A stretch of 64,000 nt of DNA, taken from positions 5,384,001-5,448,000 of the forward strand of contig NZ_CP061080.1 of the NCBI RefSeq assembly GCF_014495845.1, given 5' to 3'. The translations under genes were made by a program, and so were the position numbers. The notes under the pieces were generated by a model, which saw only the letters and a list, made by a program, of their open reading frames with translations, was not told where the DNA came from and searched no databases. The DNA is from Aquibium microcysteis. GTDB taxonomy: Bacteria; Pseudomonadota; Alphaproteobacteria; Rhizobiales; Rhizobiaceae. This document shows positions 52,969 to 61,891 of the stretch, one piece after another; positions within the stretch are counted from its first letter, which is position 1, and every line of letters starts with the position of its first letter.

Positions 52969-54099
52969 ATGGAACGACGCATGCGCAGGCACCTCGCCAC
53001 CCCGTACTTTCGAGAACTCGAGCAAAGGATCGCGGGACATGGCGGGATGTTCAACGCGCACCTTCACCTCGACCGGGCGGGCACCTACCACGAGACCGTC
53101 AAGCTCCTGGCCGAGACGAAGCGCGACGGCGCCATCCTGCCCCTGTCCGGCAAGCACGCCCTCATCCCCCGCATCCACGCGAGCCGCTGCTACGAGCGGG
53201 GCGAACTCAAGGCCCGCACCGACGGCTATCTCGGCAATTTCATCGATGCCGGCACGCGCCGGGCCGATACGCTGGTCGACGTCACCGACGACGGCATCGA
53301 CCTGCGCGCCCTCGACGTCTTCCTCGAACTGAAGCGGGAGCGCAGTCCGGACCTCGACTTCCGGATCGGCGCCTACAATCCGCTCGGCTTCCGCGACGAC
53401 CAGCCGCGCCGCTGGGATCTCCTGCTGGAGGGCGTGGCCAAGGCGGACTTCATCGGACTCCTGCCCGAGCGCGACGACCGGGCGATGTATCCGGACCACA
53501 TCGGCTTCGACGAATCCTGCCGCCGCGCCATCGCGCTGGCCGTCCAGACCGGCAAGCAGGTCCATATTCACGTCGACCAGGCGAATCACTGCTACGAGGC
53601 TGCCTCGGAGGCCGTCGTCGGCATCGTGCGCGATCTCGGCGCCGGCGTGCCGCGCGATGCCGAGCCGCTGATCTGGCTCATCCACCTGATCTCGCCCTCG
53701 ACCTATCCGGAGCCCCGCTTTCAGCGTCTGGTCGCCGACCTCGCCGAACTCAACATCGGCGTCATCTGCTGCCCCGGCGCCGCCATCAGCATGCGCCAGT
53801 ACCGCCCGCTGCCGTCGCCCACCTTCAACTCCATCGCCCGCGTCCTCGACTTGCTGGCCGGCGGCGTGCAGGTGCGCCTCGGCTCCGACAACATCTGCGA
53901 CGTCACCTCGCCGATGGGCACGCCGGACCTCATGGACGAACTGCTGGTGCTGGCCAACGCCGTGCGCTTCTACGACATCGAGATCATGGCGAAGCTCGCC
54001 GCCGGCATCCGGCTCGACGACGGCGACCTCGAGCGCCTGCGCCGGCACCTGGCGGAGGATGCGGCCATCGTTGCCGCGACGGTGGCGGGACTGAGCTGA
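52969..54099 (+). CDS. Metal-dependent amidohydrolase (cytosine/adenosine-deaminase-like)
   Basis: A 376-residue TIM-barrel amidohydrolase from the ATG at 52969, with TGGAG upstream. The metal-binding HxH is at NAHLHLDR (residues 31 and 33), followed by VHIHVDQANH, IHLIS, and the late LGSDNICDVT with the catalytic Asp. The family hydrolyses amide or amidine bonds in cyclic or linear substrates. The frame is open to 52777, but those residues are not family-like. It is divergent from the NRPS-like gene, and precedes the pyruvyltransferase gene by 21 bp on the same strand. Confidence 0.8.
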   Translation: MERRMRRHLATPYFRELEQRIAGHGGMFNAHLHLDRAGTYHETVKLLAETKRDGAILPLSGKHALIPRIHASRCYERGELKARTDGYLGNFIDAGTRRADTLVDVTDDGIDLRALDVFLELKRERSPDLDFRIGAYNPLGFRDDQPRRWDLLLEGVAKADFIGLLPERDDRAMYPDHIGFDESCRRAIALAVQTGKQVHIHVDQANHCYEAASEAVVGIVRDLGAGVPRDAEPLIWLIHLISPSTYPEPRFQRLVADLAELNIGVICCPGAAISMRQYRPLPSPTFNSIARVLDLLAGGVQVRLGSDNICDVTSPMGTPDLMDELLVLANAVRFYDIEIMAKLAAGIRLDDGDLERLRRHLAEDAAIVAATVAGLS

Positions 54100-54120
54100 A
54101 CGCCGGGTGGACGGGACATC

Positions 54121-55449
54121 GTGAAGGTTGCGCTGACGAACTACACCGGTGGGAGGTCAAACTGGGGATGCCGCGCCACCAGCATCGGCCTCGTCCAGTT
54201 CCTGCAAAGCGAGTGCCTGCCGCCGGACGTCAGGCTGGACACCATAGCCTTGCCGGTGGCGCATGAACTCGACCGGCTGCACGAGGCCCGCCACGGGAGG
54301 CAGCTCCGTGCCATCTACTCCAGTGATCGGCCGAGCGAAGCCGACCTCGATCTTCTGGAAGACCTCACACGTGAGCGTTTCGGCCCGCACTTCGACCTGG
54401 TCCGTGATGCGGACGTCGTCTTCTTCCAGGGTGAAGGAACGGTCGGACCCGGCAACTACCTCCAGAACGTCCGGCTGTTCGGCCTGCCGTTTCTGGCCAG
54501 CCGGAAGTGGAAGAAGCCCGTCATTTCCCTGAATCAGACCATCTATTCCTCCGGGGGAGCGGATCGCCGCGTCCTCGCTTCGATCTTTTCGGGCTTCGAT
54601 CTTGTCGCCGTCCGGGAGGCGGCATCCTTCGCCTTCGCGTCGGAAATGGGCCTTTCCGACCGCCTTGTCTGCTGCCCCGACATGGCGTTCCGGGACGTTG
54701 GAACCGCTGCCGGGCATTCCGCGGCTCTTCCCGGCCAGGATTATTTTTGCGTCACGGGCTCTGCCGCGTTGAAGAAGTTGGACGAGGGCATGATCGTCCG
54801 TGCCGTCGATGAGATCGCCCGCCTGACCGGACTGGCACCGGTGGCCGTGCACTCGCGCAAGCAGGACCGGGAGGTTCTGGAGACGCAACTGGCGCCGATG
54901 CTCAGCGTCGGTGCCGGCGAGATGCCGGACCACCACGAACTGGTTTCCGTCCTCGCCGGCGCGAAATTCGTGTTCGGCGGCCGTTACCACACCGCCGTCT
55001 CCGCCCTGTCGCAGACCACCCCCGTGATCCTCCTTCCGGGAAACACCTTCAAGTCGGAGGGTATCGCTGACCTCGTCGGCGTCGACTTCCGCGTGTTCGC
55101 GCCCTCGGAGAATTCCGCCATGGCGAAAGCCGCGCTCGATCTCATGGTCCGGCAGGACGAGATCCGCGCCTCGATCGCCGTCGGGCTGCGGCGGATCGCC
55201 GGCATGCAGACGGATTTCGCCGCCCTCGTTCGCGAGCACCTGAGCGGTCGGCGTGTCGACGTCGCGCGGTATGCGTCGTTGCGGCCGGATGTCAGATGGA
55301 CCGACCGGCACCGCTTCGACGGCGTCTACGAGAAGGTCAACCGGCACCGGCGACGCCTGGTGTTCTTCCCCGGCAACGCTCTCGCGCGACTCCGGCGGTC
55401 GCCCGACTTTCGCGCGAGTATCGGTCGAACCTTCGTCGATCTTCCCTGA
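54121..55449 (+). CDS. Polysaccharide pyruvyl transferase family protein
   Basis: A 442-residue protein with the PF04230-type layout. The GTG start gives MKVALTNYTGGRSNWGCRA, a GT-B-like beginning. The conserved FFQGEGTVGPG and SLNQTIYSS lie in the middle, and the C-terminal FGGRYHTAVSALSQTTPVILLPGN is characteristic. Such enzymes transfer pyruvyl ketal groups from PEP onto sugars in exopolysaccharides. Convergent with the sulfotransferase set. The product would carry negative charge. Confidence 0.8.
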   Translation: MKVALTNYTGGRSNWGCRATSIGLVQFLQSECLPPDVRLDTIALPVAHELDRLHEARHGRQLRAIYSSDRPSEADLDLLEDLTRERFGPHFDLVRDADVVFFQGEGTVGPGNYLQNVRLFGLPFLASRKWKKPVISLNQTIYSSGGADRRVLASIFSGFDLVAVREAASFAFASEMGLSDRLVCCPDMAFRDVGTAAGHSAALPGQDYFCVTGSAALKKLDEGMIVRAVDEIARLTGLAPVAVHSRKQDREVLETQLAPMLSVGAGEMPDHHELVSVLAGAKFVFGGRYHTAVSALSQTTPVILLPGNTFKSEGIADLVGVDFRVFAPSENSAMAKAALDLMVRQDEIRASIAVGLRRIAGMQTDFAALVREHLSGRRVDVARYASLRPDVRWTDRHRFDGVYEKVNRHRRRLVFFPGNALARLRRSPDFRASIGRTFVDLP

Positions 55450-55500
55450 GGGACCGCAGTCCGGAGAAGGCGGGCCTGCCATCGCCGCCCATCCAGCGCT

Positions 55501-56193
55501 TCAGAACATGTACCCGAAATGCTCGATCTCGCGCCTGTACCAGCGCCCCACCAGGTCGCGGACGTCGTCGGTGTACAGGTCGCGATACCGCCCGTCGTCG
55601 GTCCGGTTGCCGCCGCGCCGGTGCGGCAGCGCGTAGCGATCCGGATCGAGGCCGATCTCCTTGATGACGGCGCGGAAATCCTCGTGCAGGTTCTCGAAGC
55701 GGATCACGTGATGGGCGCACACGCGATTGTCGATGCTGTAGATTTCCCAGTTGCGCAGCCTGTTGTGGTGCAGGAGATTGTAGACCGGCGAGCGCATCGC
55801 GGAGGCGAATTCGACGCTGGAAGGCTTCTCGCCCTTGCTTGATCGGTGCGCAAACAACGAGACCTGCCGGTCCCACGGATTCCGTTCGCTCGTGATCACC
55901 GTGTAGCGGTCGAACAGGTCTGGTCCGAGGAAGTCGCGCAGATCCTTGGCATAGCCGTGCCGGTGCAGCCCGCTCAGGCGCGGCAGCCGGCGCCGGAAAG
56001 CGCCGCTGCGGCCGGAGAAGGACACGTCCTCCAGCTTGATGTTCTGCCGCAGCAATTGCCGCCGCACTGACCAGTCCGCCGCATGGGGTCTGTCATGTTC
56101 CAGGATGATGTCGCGAAAGGCGGCGTAGAGACTGCTGCTTGCGGTCTTCTCTGTTTTCAGGAAGATGAATCGGAACCGGTGCGAGACCAGCAT
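55501..56193 (-). CDS. Sulfotransferase (family 2 type)
   Basis: A 230-residue protein started at the ATG at 56193; the frame is open further upstream. PAPS-binding motifs: the 5'-phosphosulfate loop FLKTEKTASSSL near residue 10, and the 3'-phosphate motif SERNPWDRQVSLF in the middle. It transfers sulfate from PAPS to a glycan or other hydroxyl. It is the last of three consecutive sulfotransferase genes on the minus strand. No sulfate-activating genes are in the window. Confidence 0.85.
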   Translation of the reverse strand: MLVSHRFRFIFLKTEKTASSSLYAAFRDIILEHDRPHAADWSVRRQLLRQNIKLEDVSFSGRSGAFRRRLPRLSGLHRHGYAKDLRDFLGPDLFDRYTVITSERNPWDRQVSLFAHRSSKGEKPSSVEFASAMRSPVYNLLHHNRLRNWEIYSIDNRVCAHHVIRFENLHEDFRAVIKEIGLDPDRYALPHRRGGNRTDDGRYRDLYTDDVRDLVGRWYRREIEHFGYMF

Positions 56194-56288
56194 GTCAGGA
56201 GCCCCATTCGACGAGCATGCAGACGAATCTCGTTCTACCGAACCGTGCGGCCAGATCCCGCGCGATCCGGTTCGTTGTCCGGACGTTC

Positions 56289-56936
56289 TCACCCATGCGG
56301 CAGCCGGCCATAGATCGGCGCGATGACGAGCCTGTTGATCAAACGTGCGAGCGGCTTGCGGTCGGGCGTGGAGCGGTTCCGGTGCGGCACGGCCGTCCCG
56401 GGCGTTTCATGGCCGAGGAAGCCGCAGAGCTTGTCCCAGCCGTCGCCGTCCTCGAGGCAGAACTCGACGAACCGCTCTGGATGGGCGGCGAAATAGCCGC
56501 GCACGGCCGCATTGTGCTCCTCGTAGGTCTTCACGAACGCCGCCTTGCGGCCGAACGGTCGGTAGTGGCCGTAGGCGTCGCGCATGGATTTCAGCGGGCT
56601 CGTCCCGAGCCCGTGATTCTCGACGCTGCGGAACCAGGTGTCGGCGTCCTTCCGCCGGGTCAGGATGAATTTCGCCCGGGGGCCGTATCTCTCGTTGGCG
56701 TAGCGGTACACCAGGGGCCACGGCCAGTCCTCGAAGGCGTCGTAGGCGTCGAGCGTCGGGTCGACCGCCTGCACCCTGCCGGCGCGCACGTCCGCAAGAA
56801 GGTCCTTCCTCGGGCCGCACACGCGGTAGCCCAGCGCGGTCAGCATCTCCTTCAGGGTCGAGGTGCCCGTCTTCGACAGGCCGACGACGAAGACCTTTCG
56901 ATCTGGACGCACTGCGGGGATCGGGGCGGATGGCAT
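56289..56936 (-). CDS. Sulfotransferase (P-loop, small single-domain type)
   Basis: A 215-residue protein. The PAPS P-loop-like motif GLSKTGTSTLKEML is near residue 20, and the 3'-phosphate motif LTRRKDADTWFRSV is near residue 92. Such proteins are widespread as glycan- or small-molecule sulfotransferases. It is separated from its upstream neighbour by 12 bp, so is probably in the same operon. Substrate unknown. Confidence 0.82.
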   Translation of the reverse strand: MPSAPIPAVRPDRKVFVVGLSKTGTSTLKEMLTALGYRVCGPRKDLLADVRAGRVQAVDPTLDAYDAFEDWPWPLVYRYANERYGPRAKFILTRRKDADTWFRSVENHGLGTSPLKSMRDAYGHYRPFGRKAAFVKTYEEHNAAVRGYFAAHPERFVEFCLEDGDGWDKLCGFLGHETPGTAVPHRNRSTPDRKPLARLINRLVIAPIYGRLPHG

Positions 56937-56948
56937 GCGGTTTCCTTC

Positions 56949-57602
56949 TCAGCGTTGCCTGCCGGCCAGCATGTCGGGCTGAAGCCCGGCCGCGAGCAGC
57001 GAGGGCACGTCCTCGCCATAGCCGAAATCGGCGAAATCGCGGGCATAGGCTTCCCGTATCCGACCGAGGGCTCGCTCCGTGAGGATCAGCGGCACGCGGG
57101 GTGAGGGCTTCTCGCGTATCGGGGTCGCGGGCGGCGGAGTTCCCAGCCGGTCGCCGATGCGCCGCAGGCAGGCGTCGACCCCGTCCTCGAACCGCATGAT
57201 CTCCATGCCCGGAAGGACGAACTCGTGCTGCGGCCGGAAATGGTTGTCCCGGTACCACGGGTCGAGACCGCGGCGCGACAGGGCATAGGAAAGCCAGCCG
57301 GAAAACGACAGGCGCGATCGCAGCCAGCCCGGCTTGCGCATCTGGTAGCGGTACTCGCTGACGAGCCGGACGACCGGATGCCGCACGATCGTGAAGCACC
57401 AGTCATGGCCTTCCGCCGCGTCGATGGAGGCGAGAGCCGCCGCGTGGAGGTGCTGGGCGCTGCACCGCATCCCGGCCACGCGGCCATTGCCTTTCAGGAA
57501 CACCGAGCCGTGGCGCGACAGATAGCGCTCGACCGACGATCCGCCGGTCTTGGGGATGTGCACGTAGAGCACGCTGCGCCCGTTGACCACGGCGACCGGC
57601 AT
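56949..57602 (-). CDS. Sulfotransferase (family 2 type)
   Basis: A 217-residue protein from the ATG at 57602. The 5'-phosphosulfate motif VHIPKTGGSSVERYL is near residue 15, and IVRHPVVRLVSEYRYQ in the middle is the 3'-phosphate motif. The overall form resembles chondroitin/heparan-type and LPS-type sulfotransferases. First of the three sulfotransferase genes; a glycosyltransferase gene lies 59 bp upstream. It likely sulfates the product of that cluster. Confidence 0.87.
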   Translation of the reverse strand: MPVAVVNGRSVLYVHIPKTGGSSVERYLSRHGSVFLKGNGRVAGMRCSAQHLHAAALASIDAAEGHDWCFTIVRHPVVRLVSEYRYQMRKPGWLRSRLSFSGWLSYALSRRGLDPWYRDNHFRPQHEFVLPGMEIMRFEDGVDACLRRIGDRLGTPPPATPIREKPSPRVPLILTERALGRIREAYARDFADFGYGEDVPSLLAAGLQPDMLAGRQR

Positions 57603-57661
57603 CAGCGCGTCCCCCGCTTCGTGACCATGGCCGGCGTCCGGGCACGCACCGGTTCGGCTCC

Positions 57662-58402
57662 TCAGCGCCAGTGGTCCGCGATCCAGGGCGACGGCCGGAT
57701 CGACTTGTAGATCTTCTTCCATGGCGACGTCGTCGGCCATTCGCCCCGCATCGCCTCGTCGATGTCGGGCTTGCCGGTGAAGGCCACGATCTTGGCCTCG
57801 GGCGGGAGCCTCGGCGCGACGAAGAAGTTGAGCGGCCATCGTGGAACGAGCGAATGCTTGAAGCTGAGGCACCAGGCCGCCGGATAGAAGTCGACGCTGC
57901 CCAGCGTGCGGCTGACGAAGGTCTGGCTGTTGCGGTAGAGGTCCATCATCGCCATGGGGTCGGGCCGGAAGCGGCGCCACACCTCCTGCAGTTCGCCGAT
58001 CCGGTAGCGGAACACCGACATGTTGCCGATCCCTTGCCCGGGCTGCGTCCAGTTCTCGATCGTGACGAAGCGGGAGGCCGGGTCGTGATCGAACAGCGGG
58101 TCGATGGCGCCCGTGACCAGCAGGTCGAGATCGAGGTGCAGCACCGGTCCCGAGAGATCGCCGACCGCGGCGTCGAACAGGAACATCCGCCGGAACGGGT
58201 GGAACCGCATCGCCTCCGGCAGGTCGAAGGGCGGCATCGGCATCGTCTCGATCTGCGGATCGATGCCGGTCGTGTCGTCGGTGATGCACACGAAGCGCAA
58301 GGGGCGCTGCGTGTTCGCTGCGACCATCCGGTGCAGCCGGTTGACGTATTGCGGCCCGTAGCGGTCGCCCCACTTCAGGCAGATGACGGTTTGGCGCGAC
58401 AT
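57662..58402 (-). CDS. Glycosyltransferase, GT-A type with DxD motif
   Basis: A 246-residue protein from the ATG at 58402. The early VICLKWGDRYGPQYVNRLHRMV and FVCITDDTTGID recall GT-A glycosyltransferases; LHLDLDLLVTG contains the DxD-type metal motif. No membrane segments are seen. It lies between the ELM1-like gene and the sulfotransferase genes on the same strand. The family assignment rests on the DxD and fold-like features; the acceptor is unknown. Confidence 0.65.
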   Translation of the reverse strand: MSRQTVICLKWGDRYGPQYVNRLHRMVAANTQRPLRFVCITDDTTGIDPQIETMPMPPFDLPEAMRFHPFRRMFLFDAAVGDLSGPVLHLDLDLLVTGAIDPLFDHDPASRFVTIENWTQPGQGIGNMSVFRYRIGELQEVWRRFRPDPMAMMDLYRNSQTFVSRTLGSVDFYPAAWCLSFKHSLVPRWPLNFFVAPRLPPEAKIVAFTGKPDIDEAMRGEWPTTSPWKKIYKSIRPSPWIADHWR

Positions 58403-58453
58403 GGATGACGACTTTCCTGAACGCATCGCAGGGGGCGGCGGCATGCAGGGCGG

Positions 58454-59434
58454 CTATCCTCTTTCCTGCCGCGCCGCAAGTCGTCGCGCATAGCGTCGGC
58501 GGATCTCCTCCGCCACGAAGGGCGTGGCATCGACCGGCGGGTAGTCGTTCCCGCCCAGCGGACCCGGAAACGGCCGTATGGTGGCGACCTCCCGCAGGGC
58601 TTGCAGGAAGCGGTCGAACTTGCGGTGCCCGCCCCATGGCTGGAAGATGTGGATCGGCCGCCCCGTGGCGGCGGCTTCGCCCATCATGCTGATGGAATCG
58701 CCCGTGACGACGACCGCCTCGGCGAGCGCGAGATACTCGACGATCGGGTTCACGCCCGAACTGTCCCAGAGATAGACGTTATCGACCCGGGCGACGGCCT
58801 CGATGGCCCGCGCGAGTGGCCGCGGCGTCCGCCGCGACAGCGTCACCATCAGGCCGGCGCCGGTCCCGGCGAGGTCGCCGATCGCGGAGGACAGCGTCTC
58901 GATGTCGCTCTGCGTGAAGCGGTGATGGCGGCTGTTGCCGCCGACGAGGACCGCGATCCGGGGCCGCGGCAGTGCCGCCAGCTCCGCTCGCGCCGTCTGC
59001 CGGGCGCGCTCCAGCCGTTCGGCCGAGAACCGGTGCGGCGCCGTCCGGATCTGGAGCACGCGCTCCCCCGTCAGCCCGTCATGGTGCTGGGCGACCACCA
59101 GATCGGCTCCCGCCCGCGCCGAACGCGGGTCCATGAAATAGACGCAGAACGTGTCGGGCGAAGCGGCCTTCACGGCCCGGAGATACCGCACGGTCCTGCG
59201 GCCCGAGGCGATGCACAGGTCGGGGTATGGCGGGTCGAGGGGCGGGACGCCGGCCTTCGGTGGCCGTATGCCGAGCAGAGCGGGGAAGGGCGGCGGCAGG
59301 CGCTCCCGCCGCCGCATCGGCGGCACGGTCCTGATCTCGTAGGGGACTCCCAGCCGTTCCGCGACACCGATCATCGGCGACAGGTGCCCCTGCTTTCCGT
59401 CGCTCAGGATCCAGGCGGTCCTCGGCGCGGTCAC
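58454..59434 (-). CDS. ELM1/GtrOC1-like protein (mitochondrial fission ELM1 family)
   Basis: A 326-residue protein with GT-B-like features. It starts TAWILSDGKQGHLSPMIGVAERLG and keeps LCIASGRRTVRYLRAVK, VLVGGNSRHHRF, and the conserved VTGDSISMMGEAAATGRPIHIF. In bacteria this family lies in LPS or exopolysaccharide clusters and is thought to transfer a sugar. The GTG start overlaps the GT4 stop by GTGA, so the two are likely co-translated. Confidence 0.85.
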   Translation of the reverse strand: MTAPRTAWILSDGKQGHLSPMIGVAERLGVPYEIRTVPPMRRRERLPPPFPALLGIRPPKAGVPPLDPPYPDLCIASGRRTVRYLRAVKAASPDTFCVYFMDPRSARAGADLVVAQHHDGLTGERVLQIRTAPHRFSAERLERARQTARAELAALPRPRIAVLVGGNSRHHRFTQSDIETLSSAIGDLAGTGAGLMVTLSRRTPRPLARAIEAVARVDNVYLWDSSGVNPIVEYLALAEAVVVTGDSISMMGEAAATGRPIHIFQPWGGHRKFDRFLQALREVATIRPFPGPLGGNDYPPVDATPFVAEEIRRRYARRLAARQERG

Positions 59435-60567
59435 GGTCTCGCCTCCCGCGCCGCGAGGACGCGCGCATAGGCCGAGCGTTCCGCTGCCAGCGTCATCTCC
59501 GCGGTGAACCGGTCGAGCACGTGGGCGCGCGCCGCGCGGCCGACGGCGCGCGCGCCGTCGGGATCGGCGAGGGCCGCGCGGACCGCGGCTGCAAGCGCCT
59601 GCGGGTCCCCCGGCGGCACCAGCCAGCCGGTCTCGCCGTGACGCACCGTTTCAAGGCTGCCGCCGTGGGCGGTGGCGATCACGGGCGTTTCCATCGCCCC
59701 GGCCTCGACGGCCGCTCGACCGAAGGCTTCCGGGGACGTCGCGACGGAAAAGGCGAGATCGGCGGCCTTCAGCAGGGCCGGCACGTCGTTGCGGCTGCCG
59801 GCGAGAACGATCCGGTCGCGCGCGGGGCCCGATGCGATCCTCGCGGCGAGGTCCTTGCGCAGCGTTTCGCTGTCATGGCCGCCGGCGAACACCATGGTCC
59901 ATGGCAGGTCGAGCAGGGTCTCGAGCGCCTCGACCAGGACCGCATGTCCCTTCCAGCCGCTCAGGCGGGACACGTAGACGAGCAGGGGGCGGTGCGCTGC
60001 GTCGAACCGCTTGCGAAGCCGGGCGACGTCGACGTCGGGCACGGTCGCCGGATCGAAGAGGTCCGTGTCCACGCCGCGCGGCGCCACGACGATGCGTGAA
60101 TCCTCCACCCCATAGACCGTGCGCAGATGATCGGCGATGAACCGCGAATTGGCGATCACGACGTCGCCCCGCAGCATGACCGAATTGTACCATCGCTTGA
60201 GCGCCGAACCGTGGCCGTAGACGCCGTGGAAGGTGGTGAGGAAGACCGGTCGGTGCCGTGCCTTCCGCGCGGCGAGGTAGCCGACCCACGCCGGAACCCG
60301 GCTGCGGGCGTGGATGATGTCGATGCCCGTCTCGTCGACGATGGCCGACAGGCGTCGGGCATTGCGCCAGACCGACAGCGGCGATTTCGCACCCACTTGC
60401 ATCGTCACATGGACGGCACCCGCCGAGGTGATGGCATCGACCAGTCGTCCGCCGCCGCTCACGACCCAGTTCTGCAGCCCTTCGGCGCCGAGACTTCGCG
60501 CCATTTCCACCGCGCTTCGCTCGACCCCGCCATCGTTCAGCGCGGGCAGGACCTGGAGCACCCGCAT
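59431..60567 (-). CDS. Family 4 glycosyltransferase
   Basis: I chose the ATG at 60567 (378 residues); the frame also offers a TTG two codons upstream. GT-B features: MRVLQVLPALNDGGVERSAVEMA, HARSRVPAWVGYLA, a nucleotide-binding YVSRLSGWKGHAVLVEAL, and the C-terminal EAFGRAAVEAGAMETPVIAT of GT4. It transfers a sugar from a nucleotide donor to a lipid-linked or surface glycan. First gene of the minus-strand cluster that includes three sulfotransferases. Confidence 0.9.
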   Translation of the reverse strand: MRVLQVLPALNDGGVERSAVEMARSLGAEGLQNWVVSGGGRLVDAITSAGAVHVTMQVGAKSPLSVWRNARRLSAIVDETGIDIIHARSRVPAWVGYLAARKARHRPVFLTTFHGVYGHGSALKRWYNSVMLRGDVVIANSRFIADHLRTVYGVEDSRIVVAPRGVDTDLFDPATVPDVDVARLRKRFDAAHRPLLVYVSRLSGWKGHAVLVEALETLLDLPWTMVFAGGHDSETLRKDLAARIASGPARDRIVLAGSRNDVPALLKAADLAFSVATSPEAFGRAAVEAGAMETPVIATAHGGSLETVRHGETGWLVPPGDPQALAAAVRAALADPDGARAVGRAARAHVLDRFTAEMTLAAERSAYARVLAAREARP

Positions 60568-60835
60568 TGTCAAGATTGCATTCCATTCGCCTGCGACTCG
60601 ACCCCCCGCACGAGGGTTTGCCGCATTGCCCGCAAAAAACCAGTTACCATACGTTAATCCACGCTGCGGAAGGCTGCGGTTCGACGCGTCCTCCCGCTCG
60701 CTTCGCCCGCATCAGACATCACTTAAATGACCCCGGCCTGCAGGCGCTGGCGATAGACCAAGGTCGGAGGCGACAACATATCGTATACCAGTCTGCGTCC
60801 GGCGCCGGCGGCTCGCTTGGGGCGCGCGTGCGGCC
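60568..60835. other. 268-bp intergenic stretch, no gene seen
   Basis: It lies between the AraC-family gene's end and the GT4 gene's start, both on the minus strand, so it should hold the GT4 operon promoter. An AT-rich tract (TTACCATACGTTAAT, near 60651-60660) is the most promoter-like part. Nothing else is recognised. Confidence 0.4.
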
Positions 60836-61705
60836 TCAGGGCCAGTCGGTGAAGCTCGTGCTCGGCGCCGTGATGCCGTGCTGCCGGGCGAGCGCGCGTT
60901 CGCGCCTGTAGGCGCCGGGTGCCGTCCCCGTCATCCGGCGAAAGAAGACCGAGAAGTGGGCAGGGTCGGCGAAGCCCAGCGAATGGCCGATCTGCTGGAT
61001 CGTCATGGCCGAACGGTCGAGCCGCAGCGCCGCCTCGTGCGCCAGCCGCTCGGAAACCAGCGCCTTGGGCGTCTTGCCGATGCCGGTCGTGCAGATGGCG
61101 TGCAGCCTGTCGGTCGAGATGCCGAGTGCGTCGGCATAGGTCGCGATGGACCAGTGACTGCGGAAATTCATCTCCACGAGCTGCCGGAACCGCTGCAGCA
61201 GGCCTGCCTTCTCGCCGGCGCCGACGAGCGAGATCTCATGCGCGCCCGACAGCCGCATCATGGTCACCAGCACGATCCTGAGCAGGGCCGAGAGCAGCAG
61301 CGGCGATCCCTCCTGCGGCTGGCGCAGTTCCGACAGAATGCCCTCGAAGCAGCGCGACACCACCGCCGTGCGCTCCGCCTGTCCGGCGAGCGACAGCACG
61401 AAGTCCCTGTCGACGAGGTAGCGCAGGTCGACCGACTCCGCCTGCTCGCCGATCGCATCGACCAGCAGCGCATTGCCGACATGGCCGCGAAATCCCGTGC
61501 TGCCTGCCTCCACGATCAGGCGCCCGGGCTGCAGGTCGCCTGCCCACAGCAGCGCCGGCGCCTGCATTCCCAGGCGTTCCTGCCCCGTCTCTGCTTCGGC
61601 GGCGCCGTCCGTCAGGAGAACGATCTGGCGCTCCACCGTCTCCGCCCGGCGGTTGAAGGACCAGACCCGACGTTGCAGGCTGCTCTCGATGCGCTCGGCC
61701 TTCAT
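60836..61705 (-). CDS. AraC family transcriptional regulator
   Basis: A 289-residue regulator from the ATG at 61705, with GGGGAAGAGG upstream. The N-terminal part is a cupin-like effector domain (LLWAGDLQPGRLIVEAGSTG). The C-terminal ~100 residues hold two helix-turn-helix motifs (SIATYADALGISTDRLHAICT, then TIQQIGHSLGFADPAHFSVFFRRMTG). It is divergent from the aldehyde dehydrogenase gene, and two GCCAGAAAA direct repeats lie between them. It likely activates that gene in response to an aromatic compound, though the effector is not known. Confidence 0.9.
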   Translation of the reverse strand: MKAERIESSLQRRVWSFNRRAETVERQIVLLTDGAAEAETGQERLGMQAPALLWAGDLQPGRLIVEAGSTGFRGHVGNALLVDAIGEQAESVDLRYLVDRDFVLSLAGQAERTAVVSRCFEGILSELRQPQEGSPLLLSALLRIVLVTMMRLSGAHEISLVGAGEKAGLLQRFRQLVEMNFRSHWSIATYADALGISTDRLHAICTTGIGKTPKALVSERLAHEAALRLDRSAMTIQQIGHSLGFADPAHFSVFFRRMTGTAPGAYRRERALARQHGITAPSTSFTDWP

Positions 61706-61738
61706 CGGCCTCTTCCCCCACGTCCTTTGCTGGCATTG

Positions 61739-61768
61739 GCCAGAAAACCACAAACAATAGCCAGAAAA
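61739..61768. promoter_or_regulatory. Tandem GCCAGAAAA repeats, 21 bp apart (probable AraC-type operator)
   Basis: GCCAGAAAA occurs at 61739-61747 and again at 61760-61768, with a start-to-start distance of 21 bp, two DNA turns. Direct repeats with this phasing are typical binding sites of AraC/XylS regulators. It sits between the AraC gene and the aldehyde dehydrogenase gene. Confidence 0.6.
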
Positions 61769-61891
61769 ATACCTTCTACAAGCTGGCCGGGTGGTGTTGT
61801 CTTGATCTTGCGCACCGGCGGGAGGCCCGAAAGGGAGCCGGGCGAGGCTGCTGGTGCGTGATGCGCCGGCCACGAAGGGAGGTTCGGTCAC

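Noticed and set aside
58454..59434. Mitochondrial (eukaryotic) origin suggested by the ELM1 name
   Set aside because: The ELM1 family is common in alphaproteobacteria, usually in surface-glycan clusters; no sign of eukaryotic transfer.
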